A DNA stretch of 64,000 bases from Labia minor (Eukaryota; Arthropoda; Insecta; Dermaptera; Spongiphoridae). The position numbers were made by a program, and so were the translations under genes. The notes beneath the pieces are model-generated. The model had not been told where the DNA came from, made no database searches, and saw only the letters and a list, made by a program, of their open reading frames with translations. How positions within the stretch are numbered: the stretch's first letter is position 1; every line of letters begins with the position of its first letter. Below, in pieces: positions 11,337 through 23,251 of this stretch. The stretch spans positions 45,489,962-45,553,961 of the forward strand of contig OY720349.1 in the NCBI GenBank assembly GCA_963082975.1. Reading direction: 5' to 3'.

Positions 11337-11480
11337 ATTTTTTAAAATATTTCTTATTTAATATTTTCTGAAAAAAATTATAAAATATTTATATGAATTT
11401 AATGTAAGTACCCATTATAATTTGTGAGATTTGTTGCTATGACAATGTTTGTATTTTCTTTCTTCAATATTATAATTTCT

Positions 11481-11486
11481 AATAAA
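11481..11486 (+). terminator. polyadenylation signal AATAAA of Buster ORF
   Basis: AATAAA about 180 bp after the stop codon, followed by GTGTTC, a GT-rich stretch. It is the last good signal before the right TIR. AATAAA is common in AT-rich DNA, so confidence is moderate. Confidence 0.45.
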
Positions 11487-11699
11487 ATGTGTTCTACAAT
11501 ATGCAAAAAAATCGTTATTCACCAATCACTGTTAGAAATATTCATCATATATCCTTGTCCTTATGAGATCGTAAGCCAGAAATTAATTAATAAAATGACG
11601 TAAAGTACCTAAAGTTGTGATGGGGGTCCGTCAAAAAAAATTTTTTCAAGTGGGGGTCCGTGGAGTACATAAGTTTAAGAACCTATGGCATAAAGTAAG

Positions 11700-12240
11700 A
11701 ATTGTCTCCACTCGACTATCTCGCAAATTTGAATTGGATTAATTATATGTATTATATTTAAATTAATTTTAATTAATTAATATTATATATATGATATTTA
11801 AATTAATTTTAATTAATTATAAATTATAATTTAAAATTAATAAATAATATTTATCAAATCTGCGCGTGTTTGGTTCTTTGTTGATGGCACCACATCACAT
11901 GCTGGCGCGTTTTAAGAAATTAATTCCGATATTTCAAGCTGAAATTGTATATATAGCAATTTTATACAATTTTTAATTGTGTGAAAAACTATCAAACATA
12001 TATTTTTATTTTTACGGTCAGTTTAGAGGAAAATAAATGAAAATGTGGTAGGTAATCACCCTCTTCCGAATAGAGCTACATTTCTCAAAACTACGAATTT
12101 TGAATAATGTCCGTGTAACAAATTTTCATTATCCTAGCTCAAACCGTTTTTGAGTAATCTTGTCTTCATACACCCACAGATAGACAGACACTTTTTCAAC
12201 CTTAGTGAAAGGACCTTCAAAAAGGTGAGATAGTAAAAAG
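11700..12240 (-). mobile_element. repeat family E, copy 1
   Basis: This segment is the reverse complement of 56490-57075 with moderate divergence over its whole length: the AT-rich outer part with AGTCGARTGGAGAC, the motif ATGGTGCCATCAACAAAG-like (11880-11900 reversed), and the end with GTCTGTCTATCTGTGGGTGT. The GTCT tract is followed by AAAACGGTTTGAGC and a GATAATGAAAATTTG stretch, as in families A and B. No ORF. It begins directly after the right TSD of the Buster element. Class unresolved, possibly Helentron-like. Confidence 0.7.
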
Positions 12241-12555
12241 CTAAAAACTGAAAATTTATTATATAAGAAGTTATTTATCTGAGGCGTTACAATAAGATAA
12301 TCGTTGATATTAAATTAACTTTTTTACTATTTTTGAGATTTTCCTTCGATCAATAGAATGAGAATTATTAACAAAAAATTCTGTTATAAAAGTGATTATA
12401 TGAATAAATATACAAATAATCCCTAAATGCCTAGAATGGCAAATGAAACAATTTAACAATTTTATTTTAACAAGTGTCTTTTTAATTAATTAATAAATAA
12501 TTAATATTCTAAATAATAATTCTTCTTCTTAATAATTAATTAATATATTCTTAAA
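12241..12555. other. AT-rich spacer
   Basis: No recognisable feature. Confidence 0.5.
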
Positions 12556-12566
12556 AATACCTAAAA

Positions 12567-12859
12567 GGCGCCATTGGGTGTGTGGGTAGCGAACCTGCCT
12601 CAAAATTCACATGGTCCCGGGTTCAAGTCCTGGGCCTGGCAAGGGAATTTCCTTAGCTGGGGTCTATGGGACGGAGTCAACCCAGCCTCCGGGAACAACA
12701 TTGGGGAAAAGCTACTTGATAGCGCCTCCAATCAAGGTTAAGTTTGAGAGGACCCATTCTAATGATTATAGGACACCTCATTGATATAACCGGCTTGATA
12801 GGCGTTGTCCTTGCGTAGGAAGTACAAAAGTCAGAGGTTTTTTTTTTGTTTTTTTTTTT
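12567..12859 (+). mobile_element. tRNA-derived SINE (family 1), full length
   Basis: The 5' head (12567-12640) resembles a tRNA gene: A-box-like TGTGTGGGTAGCGAACC near 12589 and a perfect B box, GGTTCAAGTCC, at 12620-12630, both parts of an internal RNA polymerase III promoter. A non-tRNA body follows, then a T-rich tail at 12838-12859. The flanks carry an 11-bp imperfect duplication, AATACCTAAAA (12556-12566) and AATACCTACAA (12860-12870), consistent with target-primed insertion. A 5'-truncated reverse copy lies at 23252-23481 and a 3' fragment at 56119-56175. It encodes no protein. Confidence 0.85.
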
Positions 12860-12870
12860 AATACCTACAA

Positions 12871-15800
12871 AGTTATTCTTTTCTTTTTTTTAAAAAAAAA
12901 TAATAATTAAAGAAAAGAGAAAGGAATTATTAAAATTTAACTCTTTTTTTTATAAACAAAAGAAATGACAAACATTGGATAAATTTCTTTGAAGTTTTAA
13001 TATTAGTCCTGTATATATTTTCTTTGTAATAATGTAATCATTAATTAATATCATTAAGAGTGTCAAGTGGGATGGGTGTTATTCCTTAATTTAAACAATT
13101 CTCTTCTCCCCATTCTTTGAAAGAAAAAAAAAATAAAAGAGAAAGTTAAATTATTAATTTTTTGGGAGATGTATGATTTCTACTGACTTGAAAAGCATTA
13201 ATTAAAGAAAATGTATGAAAGAACAGTATAAAAAATTCAGATCCTTTGTTTTTTTTTTTTTTTTTTGTCTCTTATTAAGTCAACAACGCGACGAGTATTG
13301 TATAGAGAATGACAATTCTTTTCTTATGTTTTTTTAATTAATCAAAAAATAAATTAAGAAATAAGATAAAAAAAAATTGAAAATGGTAATTTAAATATTG
13401 ATCATCTTAAGTTAAATGGAAAATGAATACTAAGAACAGTGCTAAAGATATTCAATTTTTTGAATAAGGAAGAGAAAAAAGCAGCAAGAGTGAAAATTTA
13501 TATAACTAATCTAAAAAAAATTATTTATAGTATTTTCTTTTACAAATTTAAAAAATTGTAAAAATATTTAAAGATTAAAGAATCAATTTTTATCATTCTT
13601 ATTTTGGCCTTATTGACTTTAAACTTGGAAATAGCTCAAATATTTTTAAACTTAAAACATTTTACATATATTAACTAAACTGAACTTAATCTAACTTGAA
13701 AGTTTATTAGCGATTATTTACTAATTCTATTATATTATATTTTGATTATCAATTGAAAAATACATGAAAATTTTCAATTTATAGTTAAAAATTCCAAAAT
13801 AACTATCTAGTAGGTTTTGACAAATATTTTTGCATCTCTATATTATTTAAATGGATTGTAATATCTTAAAGCGCAATGCAGAAATAAAGAAAAGAGACGA
13901 ATATTCCTCTCATTTTCATCGTCGTCGTTTCATTCAATAAGAAAAAAAAAACCAAAAAGAATGAAAAAGAGAAGGAGGCAGAGAGCGAGACCTAAGCTAA
14001 GAAAAGTATAAGAACTTGATTTAACAGTCGTTAATGTCCCCAGAGAGAGGCCGATGAAGAAAAAAACTTTTTTCCTCTCTCACTCTTTCTCGTTCATTTT
14101 TTTTTCTTTCTTTATTCTAGACTGAGGCTAATATGAGAAAATTAAGTTTGACTAAAATGGCGGATCCATGAGAAGGGCTCAGGGGGAGGCACAATGTTGG
14201 AAAGGGAAATCTCCAGGCGACTCCAGGTTGTGTTTACTGACGACAGGGAGGAAAAAATTAACAATTTCTATTGTTCTTTTCATTAGAAAAGACTTTATTT
14301 AATTAATTATCAAGGGCTTCTAATGGCGTCTCCAACTTAACTATATATTTACGTATATGCCACCCTCTTTTGCTCTCTTGGGCATATTTTTCTCTTAAAC
14401 TGCGAATGAAAGATATTCTTAATTCATTATTTGAATATAATAATTATAGAAATATCTTTGTTTAAGAAATGTATATTAAACTTCACCAATATAGAAGGAA
14501 AATATTATTTTCTTATTAAAAACTCAATATATTTTCTAATAAATATATTTTAAATATTTATAAAATAAATTTATTGAAAGAAATCTTGCACTTGTATATA
14601 AATAATTATCATAAATAATAAATATACTTTAATAGTTTAATTACTTAATTTGGATTCTATCTAGAATTGTTAAAATCGCTATTTTAATCAACAATATAAT
14701 TATAACAATTTTTATAATTATTTGAATAATTGAAACTGATACATGTGCTATTAAGGTGCAAAATTAAAATATAACTTTAATAATTTAATAATAACAATTT
14801 CATTGCTAAATTTACTATATTTTAATAATATTTTCAAAAGAAATTGGCCCTTTATAATTATATTATGTATAGATATTTACTCACAAACTCCAAGCATATT
14901 GATTAATAATTCAAAATTTAAATTAAAATAATCCACATCTGTTATTGTGATTGAATTCAATGATTATATAATTTTTATAAAATTAAAATATTTTCAATAT
15001 AAGTAATATCAGATTTTGCCTCTTTATTTCTCACTCATTTATAACTTTTATAGATTTTAGCCTTTTAGGCCTGCTATAAAGTGTAAATAAAAATAATATA
15101 TGGTATAAAAGTTTGGGCACTATATGTGACAGAAAAATAAAGTAGACATTATGAAGGCAGTAAAAACTTGGACTGTTATATATTTTTATATTTATATTAA
15201 CATGTAAATATTTTATAAATTTTTTTAAAGTATATTCCAAATTGTTGATTTCTTCAGAAGAAAGTGATTTTTCTTTATATTCCCGATGAAAAAATATACG
15301 AGAATATTTTATTTTGTGTAATTGGTAATTGATTTTTAATGTTAAGATAAATTGTGATTTAAAATCATAAAGAAATAAATAAAGTGATATTTACTGTAAG
15401 ATTTTTTAAATTATATTAAAATTATGATTCAAAATGAATCTACCTTCTATTATAAAATTTTAAGTTTTATTTATTTAAACTAAAGAAAATAATATTTAAA
15501 TAATTATAAAAAAATGCAATTGATTACAAATCATTAAAACATTTTGAGAGAATTAATTATTTGTTTCTAAATATCTTTGTTCTGATTGTTTATTTTAGTA
15601 AAAGAAAAAAAATGATTTATGGAATAACTGACCAAAAAAGTATAATTTTTTTGAAGATAAATCTAAATAAATAATTAGGTATATTCTAATAAATAATATG
15701 TTCAGCGCTTTCTTGATTAGATAAATTTTAATGGGAAACTTTTCATGTTAATGTAACTTTTTTATTTGATAATAAAAAAAAAAAAATAAGGCATAGAAAT

Positions 15801-16820
15801 TGTTTCGCAATGAGCTTGAAAATTGTCTCATAAATCATTTCAACTTGGACTTAATTCTTGAATTGGTCCATAAAAATATTTGTTATTACCCCCACTCTCA
15901 CTCTTGACTGCCTGGGGGGTTAAAAAGACAGTAAGTGAGGGGTTATGGCTATTTTTTTTCTCCTGATTAGAACGCTACCGTTCTCTTTCTCTCGATCTAT
16001 CTATTTAGCGCCCTTTGCTTTTTCGAACTAACATCACTCACTCACTCACTCACTAGGCACTTTTTTCCACGTCGTTTCGAGGAGAATATTAATAAAATAT
16101 TCCCATTGGGTAATAAAATTGGGGTATTCCCTCTTCAGTATCGTCTTTTTTACAAAAGCGGAATGGAAAGGGGAAAGAGGGTCACCCTCTCATTCCAATA
16201 AAACATTCGTTTGGCAATATAAATTCTAAAGCTAATGGATAATGTTGAACTCTTCAATATATTCCGAATTACCTAAAAACAATAATAATAATAATAATAA
16301 TAATAATAGTTATAGCTTAAGAATTGAAATGCAATTATTTTAAATTTTTATATAAATTTTTATCTTATATTCCCATTAGACACTTATGTCTATTTTAATC
16401 ATCTTCTCTAAATTATTTTACGAAAGTTTATTAACATTTAACATTAACATTTTCCTTAAATTTTTCCATATTATCCAAATGTATAAGCAATAAAATACCT
16501 TTTAAATGAGGTTGACATTTTTTTACCATTCTTTTGTTTTTTCTTTTTTTTAAACAAAATTCATAATTTAACAACAGTTTAAATAAAAGAATGCACATTA
16601 TTTTTGACAAATTTATTCTTAGTATTTGAAAACAAAATTTATATTAAAATAATTTATAATTTTAACAAAATAGAAGAGATAGGGAAGAAATAACTAAGTG
16701 GGAGAAATTTTTAGGATAGAAATAGAATTTTTGTTCCTGAATGGATAGACTACCTGCACTACGCTAAGGGTGCATGGATGGTATTTTCTCCTTTTATCTT
16801 TCAATCAATAATAATAATAA
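12871..16820. other. AT-rich stretch with islands 13860-14400 and 15840-16220
   Basis: No gene recognised. Island 13860-14400 has pyrimidine/purine tracts, AAAATGGCGGATCC (14155-14168, containing a GCCAT core like a PHO/YY1 site on the reverse strand) and TGTGTTTACTGACG (14228-14241, a forkhead-like GTTTAC core). Island 15840-16220 contains (CACT)n at 16031-16056. An (AAT)n tract lies at 16281-16308. An open frame on the minus strand at 15031-15240 is low-complexity and not credible. Confidence 0.4.
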
Positions 16821-16821
16821 T

Positions 16822-17438
16822 AAGTTGACCTGTGGCCAGGTCCGAACCGACCGACGGTTTGAAATAAATTAATTTCCAGCTACAGAAACAATTTCAAATG
16901 ATTTTAATATATCTATTAATGTAAAAACAGATATGGATATAACATAAATATTTTTAATTTTATTTTATTTATAATATATAGCTGAAGTAGCCGGCTGTGA
17001 CGTCATGAAGGGCTGGGTGACGTCATATAATTTTAAATTAAGAAAAACATAATGAAGATGATTTTTCCCGAGGATAAAACCAATACATTCGTGGTAATAT
17101 GTAAAAAAATCTCCTTATGTGAAATTTGGTGCGAAAATAACACTTCCCTTCTTATCGTCGATCGCTAATACTACCACTTCCGGTTTCCGGATTTGCACCA
17201 AAAGTTGATCAATTCATCCCACTGATGCATTAAGTAAATATACCAAATTTCATCAAAATCCGTTAAGCCGTTCAGGCTGTACACATCTATACGGACGGAC
17301 AGACGGACGGACAGACATCATGCTAAAAATACTTTTTTTCTGTTAAGAAAATGCATGATTCGTGGAGATATGTAAAAATCTCCACATGTGAAATTTGGTG
17401 TGAAAACAATACCTCCCTTACTATCGTCGGTCGGTAAA
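16822..17438 (-). mobile_element. family B (DINE/Helentron-like) copy 1
   Basis: Read on the minus strand, it starts with ACCGACCGACGATAGTAAGG (to 17435) and has a GTCY microsatellite (17291-17320), a TTCCGG-rich block and two TGACGTCAT motifs (16998, 17018). It ends with the inverted CGTCGGTCGGT (16846-16856) and a hairpin, GACCTG-GCCA-CAGGTC (16827-16842). Subterminal inverted repeats, a GTCY tract and a 3' hairpin are the plan of DINE-1/Helentron-associated elements. No coding capacity. Confidence 0.8.
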
Positions 17439-19680
17439 AATCAGAAATAAATAAAATCAAATTTTGAAAAATACTTTGATAAAGGAAATTGACAGTCGAT
17501 ATGTGCTCAGTAAATAACCAATAAAAATATTATTTTGATTTAATTTTGAAAATTCTTTTTATTAAATTTTTTTAAATAAAATATGTAATCCATTTTAATT
17601 TATTTATTAACATAAAAGTATCAAATCAAAGATAAATATCAGGTAATCTATAAAAAAAAAATTATTTATATTTTTTCTTGATTTCCAAATTATAAAATTA
17701 AATACTTTTTAATTTAAAAGTAATATATTACTAATGGATATGAATCTTTCACTACTCTACATATAAACTTTAAACTACGTATATTCAATTAATTTACAGG
17801 TAAATAGTTCAATAAATATATTAAAACAAGAAATTCTCTAATGAATTTTGATAGATTTCTATAAATATCAAGTTTTATATGGATAGCCAACCAAGAATGA
17901 CTATAAAAAATAAAATGATTAATTAAATATACAAATAAGTTTAGGGTATAATATATTAATATTTTATTCTCCCTATATATAAAAAATTCTACCTATATAA
18001 AAAAAGTAATTTATATTAAAATGTGTTTATTTCATTGTGTTAACTCTTCACCTGTTTTGTTTAGAAAAAAAAGTCACAGGTGTAGATTGAGACAAGATTT
18101 ATATTCAGAAAATATGTCGTTCTATTCTGCCAAAAGGGGTGCATATAATAACAGTCTGACCAAATCGGAAAGATGGAGGGGCGTGAAAAGAAGGGTGCTG
18201 GTATCTAATTCTAGGGGCTTGGCCATTTGTGTATGCGGCTAAAAGGGCGTAGAGATGCAATACAGAAGGGATGATGCATTTTCGACCCTACTGGTCTTGA
18301 TTAGTTGCATTGAGCAAAGGGCTCCCTTTTTTCATTCAGCGCACACGCGTCACGATTATTTTATTTATTAATAAATGAGAATTTTATATTTTTCTAAACC
18401 AGAACAAAAGAATCGAAGAGGGAAGGGATTCAGGGAACTACATATGTTCTAATTTGTAGATGAATCCCCGATTTAATTAGCATCATATATTATTCTTTAG
18501 GGAGCGGAAAGTCTCTCAGTGCAAAAGTAGAAACAGGATTAACAAAATATTTAAATCAATTAAGAAAATTTCTGTTCTTTATTTATAAACCACCTTTGAA
18601 GCATACTAAAATATTAGATATAGACCAGTCCATGTATGGTATATCCAAAATGAATGTAGAACGAACATTTTAAGAAAACTAGAACAAAAATGCCTTTCTG
18701 TCTAAATGAAATATTAAAGAATATAATTATTTAATGATTTAATTTGTTTTATTTTATTTGCGTGTATGATATATGTATCTAGTATATATGTACGCATATA
18801 ATAGATCTATCAAGCGTCCGGTTTCTGTTATATATATATTATTTATAATGTTGTTGAAATCAGTAAACATAATATATATATATAACAGCCTAGATCCTTG
18901 TATATATGTATAACAAACGCTGCATGTAGCGCCTCTGGTGACTGAGTTAAGAAGTTGACATTCAATATAAAATTAATAATTCTAGAAATTTCCATACAAA
19001 GAATGTATTTAAATTTTTATTTTAACTTCTAATAGTCAATAATATTAAAAGTAAAATCAATTTCAATTAAAGTAAATAAATATTACTCATAATTGATTAG
19101 AATTTTTTAAAACATAATGAGAAATATTTTTTATATTTAAATTTTTAATAAAACGAAATTTAAATGTGTTCATTTGTAAACGCCACCATGACAAATTAAA
19201 AATAAAAAACAAATGATTTCGAATTGTATTGAATCTTTTAAATAATTTTTTTTTTGTTAATTTTGTGATTGTTTCTTTTAAATTATATTCAATTAAATTA
19301 AATATTAATGAAGTAAAATAATATTTTCTTATTTAAAAAAGTTGTTAATTCTTTTTATTAAATTTATATTTTGAAAAATTTTTGTTGTTGATATTGAATT
19401 GCTATTATTTTCTTTATACAGATATTTTATAGAATTATTTATTTCTTGATATTTTCTATTAAAAAGTACTTTTTTATTTTATTGATACGATTTATAAGGT
19501 AGCCCATTATATTTATTTTTATTAAATATTCTTATTTTAACTAAGATGTCCTATGATGATATAAATTAACATTGGTTTATTTAACCATGTTCATTTTTCT
19601 GAGGACATCTATACAAAAATTTTCATAAAATAAAAGAACGAGTTGTCATTATTAATATGGTAAATAAAAACAACCTTTTC
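17439..19680. other. AT-rich stretch with island 18030-18400
   Basis: Island 18030-18400 is mixed-composition and not repeated here. A 73-codon frame from 18021 has no domain and is doubtful. An inverted repeat of TA-rich arms (18826-18896, TCTGTTATATATATATTA type) and a CGCTGCATGTAGCG palindrome (18919-18932) are the only other structures. Confidence 0.4.
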
Positions 19681-19860
19681 ACAATCGGCTTGAGTCGGGG
19701 CAAGCATACGGTACTTGATAACGACTGCATAATAAGCAGTCGAAACGTTCTACATTTATTTAACTAATTAAATAAATTACACAAATATGTGATGAATTAA
19801 TAAAAATTAATTAATTAATAAAAATTTCTTTAATATTTAGAAAAACCACAAAAGTTTTAA
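19681..19860 (+). repeat. family D fragment (foldback relative)
   Basis: The stretch GCATACGGTACTTGATAACG (19704-19723) and the following GCAGTCGAAACGTTCTAC with TTATTTAACTAATTAAATAA match the core and right arm of the foldback at 32034-32261. GACTGC-ATAATAA-GCAGTC at 19723-19741 forms its own small hairpin. Confidence 0.7.
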
Positions 19861-19955
19861 TAAATATATTTGTAAATAAACAATTTAAAAGTCGAAAGAG
19901 AAGATATGTTACTCAAAAGTAATCAACAATGATATATACAGTGAACCCCGTCGTG

Positions 19956-20154
19956 GATAGGGCCTTTCACTATATTTTAAATAAAAACACAGAAGGATAT
20001 GAATGTTTTAATATACTGATTTAATTAAAATGAATTAAAACCTTTTGTATACAGACTTTCAACCAAATATATTACTACGTATTACTTCAGGGGTACAGGG
20101 GGCAGAGCCTCCTATCTAAGTGCGAAGAGTGCTGAAGGCTCTTTGAGAAGCTAG
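19956..20154 (+). mobile_element. Helitron A 3'-end fragment
   Basis: The last 200 bp of Helitron A, diverged: GGGGTACAGGGGGCAGAGCC at 20091, a decayed second hairpin, and CTAG at 20151-20154 before a T. The 5' part was not found upstream, so the copy is truncated or its 5' end has decayed. Confidence 0.8.
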
Positions 20155-21130
20155 TATATATATATAAATGTTTAGCTATGTATTCTAAATACACCTTGCA
20201 TCGTTACAATCTTTAAATTGTGATATTCTTTCATATTTATTGACATTAAACAAAAAAACAAAAATCAAAACTATAATATATAAATATAAGACATATACAG
20301 ATAGATAAATACAAGTATTTAGTAGAGCATCGATAATCTGTAATAAGTATTGGAAAAATACGAATAATTGATTTGTTAAAAAATTATTTTAGTATTTTTG
20401 ATGTTTTTTCATGTATTCTTTATTTTATTGAGAAAATAAAATGTTTTTTTCTAGTAATATCACTGATTATTTACTTACTACTGTATATAGTAAATTTATA
20501 TCAGATGACTGCAAATAAAATTATCTTATAAGATTTATAAATTCAACTCTAAAAATTAAAGATATCTTATTTTTTTTTTTGTATGATTTTCAAATAAATG
20601 AATAAAAAATATTCTATATACATGCATATTTATTCTTAATTGGAAATGGTTATTATTCCAGTTTAATTTAAGAAGAGAGCAAAAGGGAAAGAGAAATGGT
20701 ATATAAATCCGAGGGAAGCTGTCGTCGTTCATGACTTCATTCTCTTCTCCTTCTCTCTTTGGCTTTAAAATGAAGAGAATGAGTATTTATATTTTCATTG
20801 TGTTTAATTATTCGCTGACTTGCAAGAGCTTAACTTGGTTACTCGTCTCTCACATTCTCTCACTTACAACGTCATATGAATTTATATATGTGTGTGTGTG
20901 TGTGTCAAATTAACTATTCTGAGCACATTGTGACATAGAGAGAGAGGAGAGAGAGAGAAAGAGAAGCAGTAGAGCTCTCATGGGAGCATCAAGCACCCCA
21001 AACCCATCCCCTTGCACTCCTTCTTTAACCCTCAGCCTACATTCGTCTCAAAGCAGATTGCTCTCTGCAATCCACCAACACAAACACCAACTACCAGATT
21101 GACAATCTCACTTTACCCTCACTCACTATA
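20155..21130. other. spacer with island 20640-21130
   Basis: AT-rich up to 20640, then a mixed island with a TATA-like motif (separate entry), (GT)n at 20889-20905 and a GA-rich tract at 20937-20968. A 60-codon frame from 20731 (MTSFSSPSLF...) is hydrophobic in its middle but ends in the GT repeat. It resembles no family I know and I do not call it a gene. Confidence 0.4.
20699..20708 (+). promoter_or_regulatory. possible TATA box
   Basis: GTATATAAATCC lies about 30 bp upstream of an ATG (20731) and of GTCGTTCATG, in a GC-richer island between AT-rich flanks. The spacing fits a core promoter, but TATA-like words are frequent here, so this is weak. Confidence 0.2.
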
Positions 21131-22080
21131 TATATTTAAATTAAATCCTTACTGAAGCTGCCAATAACAATTATTTTTAATGTTCCTATAAATATAAAAA
21201 AAATCAATTCAAAGTTCTAAAAATTATGGTTTTTTAAAAGCCTTAATAAAAAAGTTTTTAATTAGTGAATAAGAAAAATAATAATAATTTGTAAAAAAAA
21301 AAAAAATAAGCAAATATTTTAATAATAAAAATAACTAACTATATTTCTTAACCTCTTATTTTTAATAAAGGGAAAATTTAATTTTTTTTTAAATGAATAA
21401 CAATTAAAGAATTTAAAAATCATATATAATATATGTGGAAAATTTCAAGATCAGAAATAGAAATACTTATATAAATATATATTGAAAGAGGTGGGAGGGG
21501 CTTTGTTGGCTTGTTGGTCCTTATAAAGGATCGGAGAAAAAGGAAAATAGAAAGAAAGTCTGTGTTGAACACCAACTAATTTTTCTAAATTAGCAAAATG
21601 AAGGAAATAAGGAAAGACTAGATAAAAAGAAGAAAAAAGATTATTAATAATAAATTTATAAGAGAAGGGGAAAAAAGGAAAACAATGTCTTCTTAATATT
21701 GAAATAATATTTACAAAAGAAATATACGAGTATATTCTCCACAAATATAATTATATTAATTATACAATTATATGGGAAGGGAAATTATCTTTAGATAATT
21801 TCAGGAACTGGGGGTAAAATAATGGAAAACTAGCCTATTTTCGTTTAGACAAAATATTCCTTAAAATAGGAAATAGTTTAAATTCCTATTTTCAGTTATA
21901 AGGAGGGAGTGTAGAAAGAATTGTAAGGTAAAAGCTCAGTTAAGGTCTGGGGCAAGACTCCGATTTCGGAACGCGTCTTTTTAGGGAGGTGTGTCCCTTT
22001 TTCTCAGTGGCCTGATCATGACACATGTTTTAAAAACAGCCAATAGTATAATTATTTTAATTTTTCTTATTTACCTCTCT
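21131..22080. other. AT-rich stretch, nothing assigned
   Basis: Homopolymer runs and a purine-rich section (21480-21720). The open minus-strand frame at 21451-21744 is low-complexity and not credible. 21900-22050 is less AT-rich and unassigned. Confidence 0.4.
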
Positions 22081-22084
22081 TGGA

Positions 22085-22235
22085 GTAACCGTGGACAATG
22101 TAGGAAGGAACTTGAAAGAGATGGGAGAAGGTAGGGATTGGATGGTTGTGGCTCAGGATAGGGATACTTGGAGAAATGTTGCTGCGGCCAAGAACTTTCG
22201 AGTTCCGTGGAGCCACAGAAATAGATAGATAGATA
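22085..22235 (+). pseudogene. retrotransposon 3'-terminal fragment
   Basis: Closely similar to the captured ends at 2080-2185 and 37360-37490: AGGATAGGGATACTTGGAGA, then AAGAACTTTCGAGTTCC, ending in (ATAG)n at 22217-22232. It is only the last 150 bp, a severely 5'-truncated copy with no intact frame. No Helitron end lies nearby, so this may be an independent insertion. Confidence 0.75.
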
Positions 22236-23251
22236 TATACTCTCTTACCTAAATACCATATATATAATATACTTTAAACCATATCCCAATACAATTTTTG
22301 CTATTCTTGCATATTTTTGCAATGAACTTAACGATATTACAATTAACAATTTTACGATTAAAATTTACAATTTGTTTAAAAAAATAAGAAACTAGGAATG
22401 TCATATATTCATACACTTAAAAATCTTATAATTTTATATTTAAGGTCATTTGGGTATTTAAAAAAAAAATAAGTAAAAAGAATTAATTAAATAAAAAGTT
22501 TGTTTTTTTTTAAATAAAAATAGATGAATGTTTTTTATCTAATCTAATTAAAAATAATAAATAGAATATGAAGAGATCTAAATTAATTTTTTTAACTAGA
22601 TAGTTGGTTATTTTTGGATAGTTAATCAATAAAAAGCCATTTCATACCTCCCTCTCTAATAAGCAATGGTTGGAAATATTTTGTTTTGTAAATTTTCAAT
22701 AGATGAACATAATAGAAAACTGAAATGTGAATATTTGTTGGCTGTCAAATAATGAATGAGCATGATTAACCTGGACTGTTAACCAAAATGGATTGGTTGT
22801 GCTGCTAATAGCTACCGGTAACGCGCTTGCTAAATTCAATATTATCTCTTAATTTTAGTTTAGAATTCCCTAAAGAATTATAATCGCTCAAATTTTATAC
22901 TGCTAGAAAAAGTGTTGATTAATAGGATTATATTTGTTTGAGATAGGAATTTATTTCGAAAACAGTATAAATAAAATAGAACATGGGCTGCCAAGAGTCC
23001 GGGTATAGATTATTAAATTGAATTAATCAGGCATTATGAGCTGCTGTGATTGTAGTGTATAATTGGTAAAACATTATACCTAGGACTAATTTAATTTTGT
23101 ACTTTTTTATTAATTATATTAGTTTCTGACACTTCTCTTCTTGATGTATTAATTTCATTCTATCTATATAAAATATAATCAAATTCAACCTGTATATATT
23201 ATAATCAATTCTATTTGTGAAATTTATGATTGAAAATAAATGTAAATACGA
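22236..23251. other. AT-rich stretch
   Basis: Nothing recognisable beyond a mixed-composition patch at 22760-22830. Confidence 0.4.

Larger units (their letters stand above)
8362..11687 (+). mobile_element. complete Buster-type hAT transposon
   Basis: The element is 3326 bp long, starts CAGTGGTTCTTAAACT and ends with the imperfect complement (CATAGGTTCTTAAACT when reversed). A perfect 8-bp TSD, GCATAAAG, lies at 8354-8361 and 11688-11695. Its fourth and fifth bases are TA, which fits the nnnTAnnn preference described for Buster hATs rather than the Ac pattern. TGGGGGTCCG occurs twice near the left end (8394, 8416) and twice near the right end (11621, 11651), all in the same orientation, as candidate transposase-binding repeats. 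The single ORF at 9442 is intact. Intact ORF plus perfect TSD suggests a recent insertion. Confidence 0.95.

Noticed and set aside
20731..20913. Small secreted peptide downstream of a TATA-like box
   Set aside because: The C-terminus is encoded by a GT microsatellite, and TATA-like words are abundant; insufficient support.
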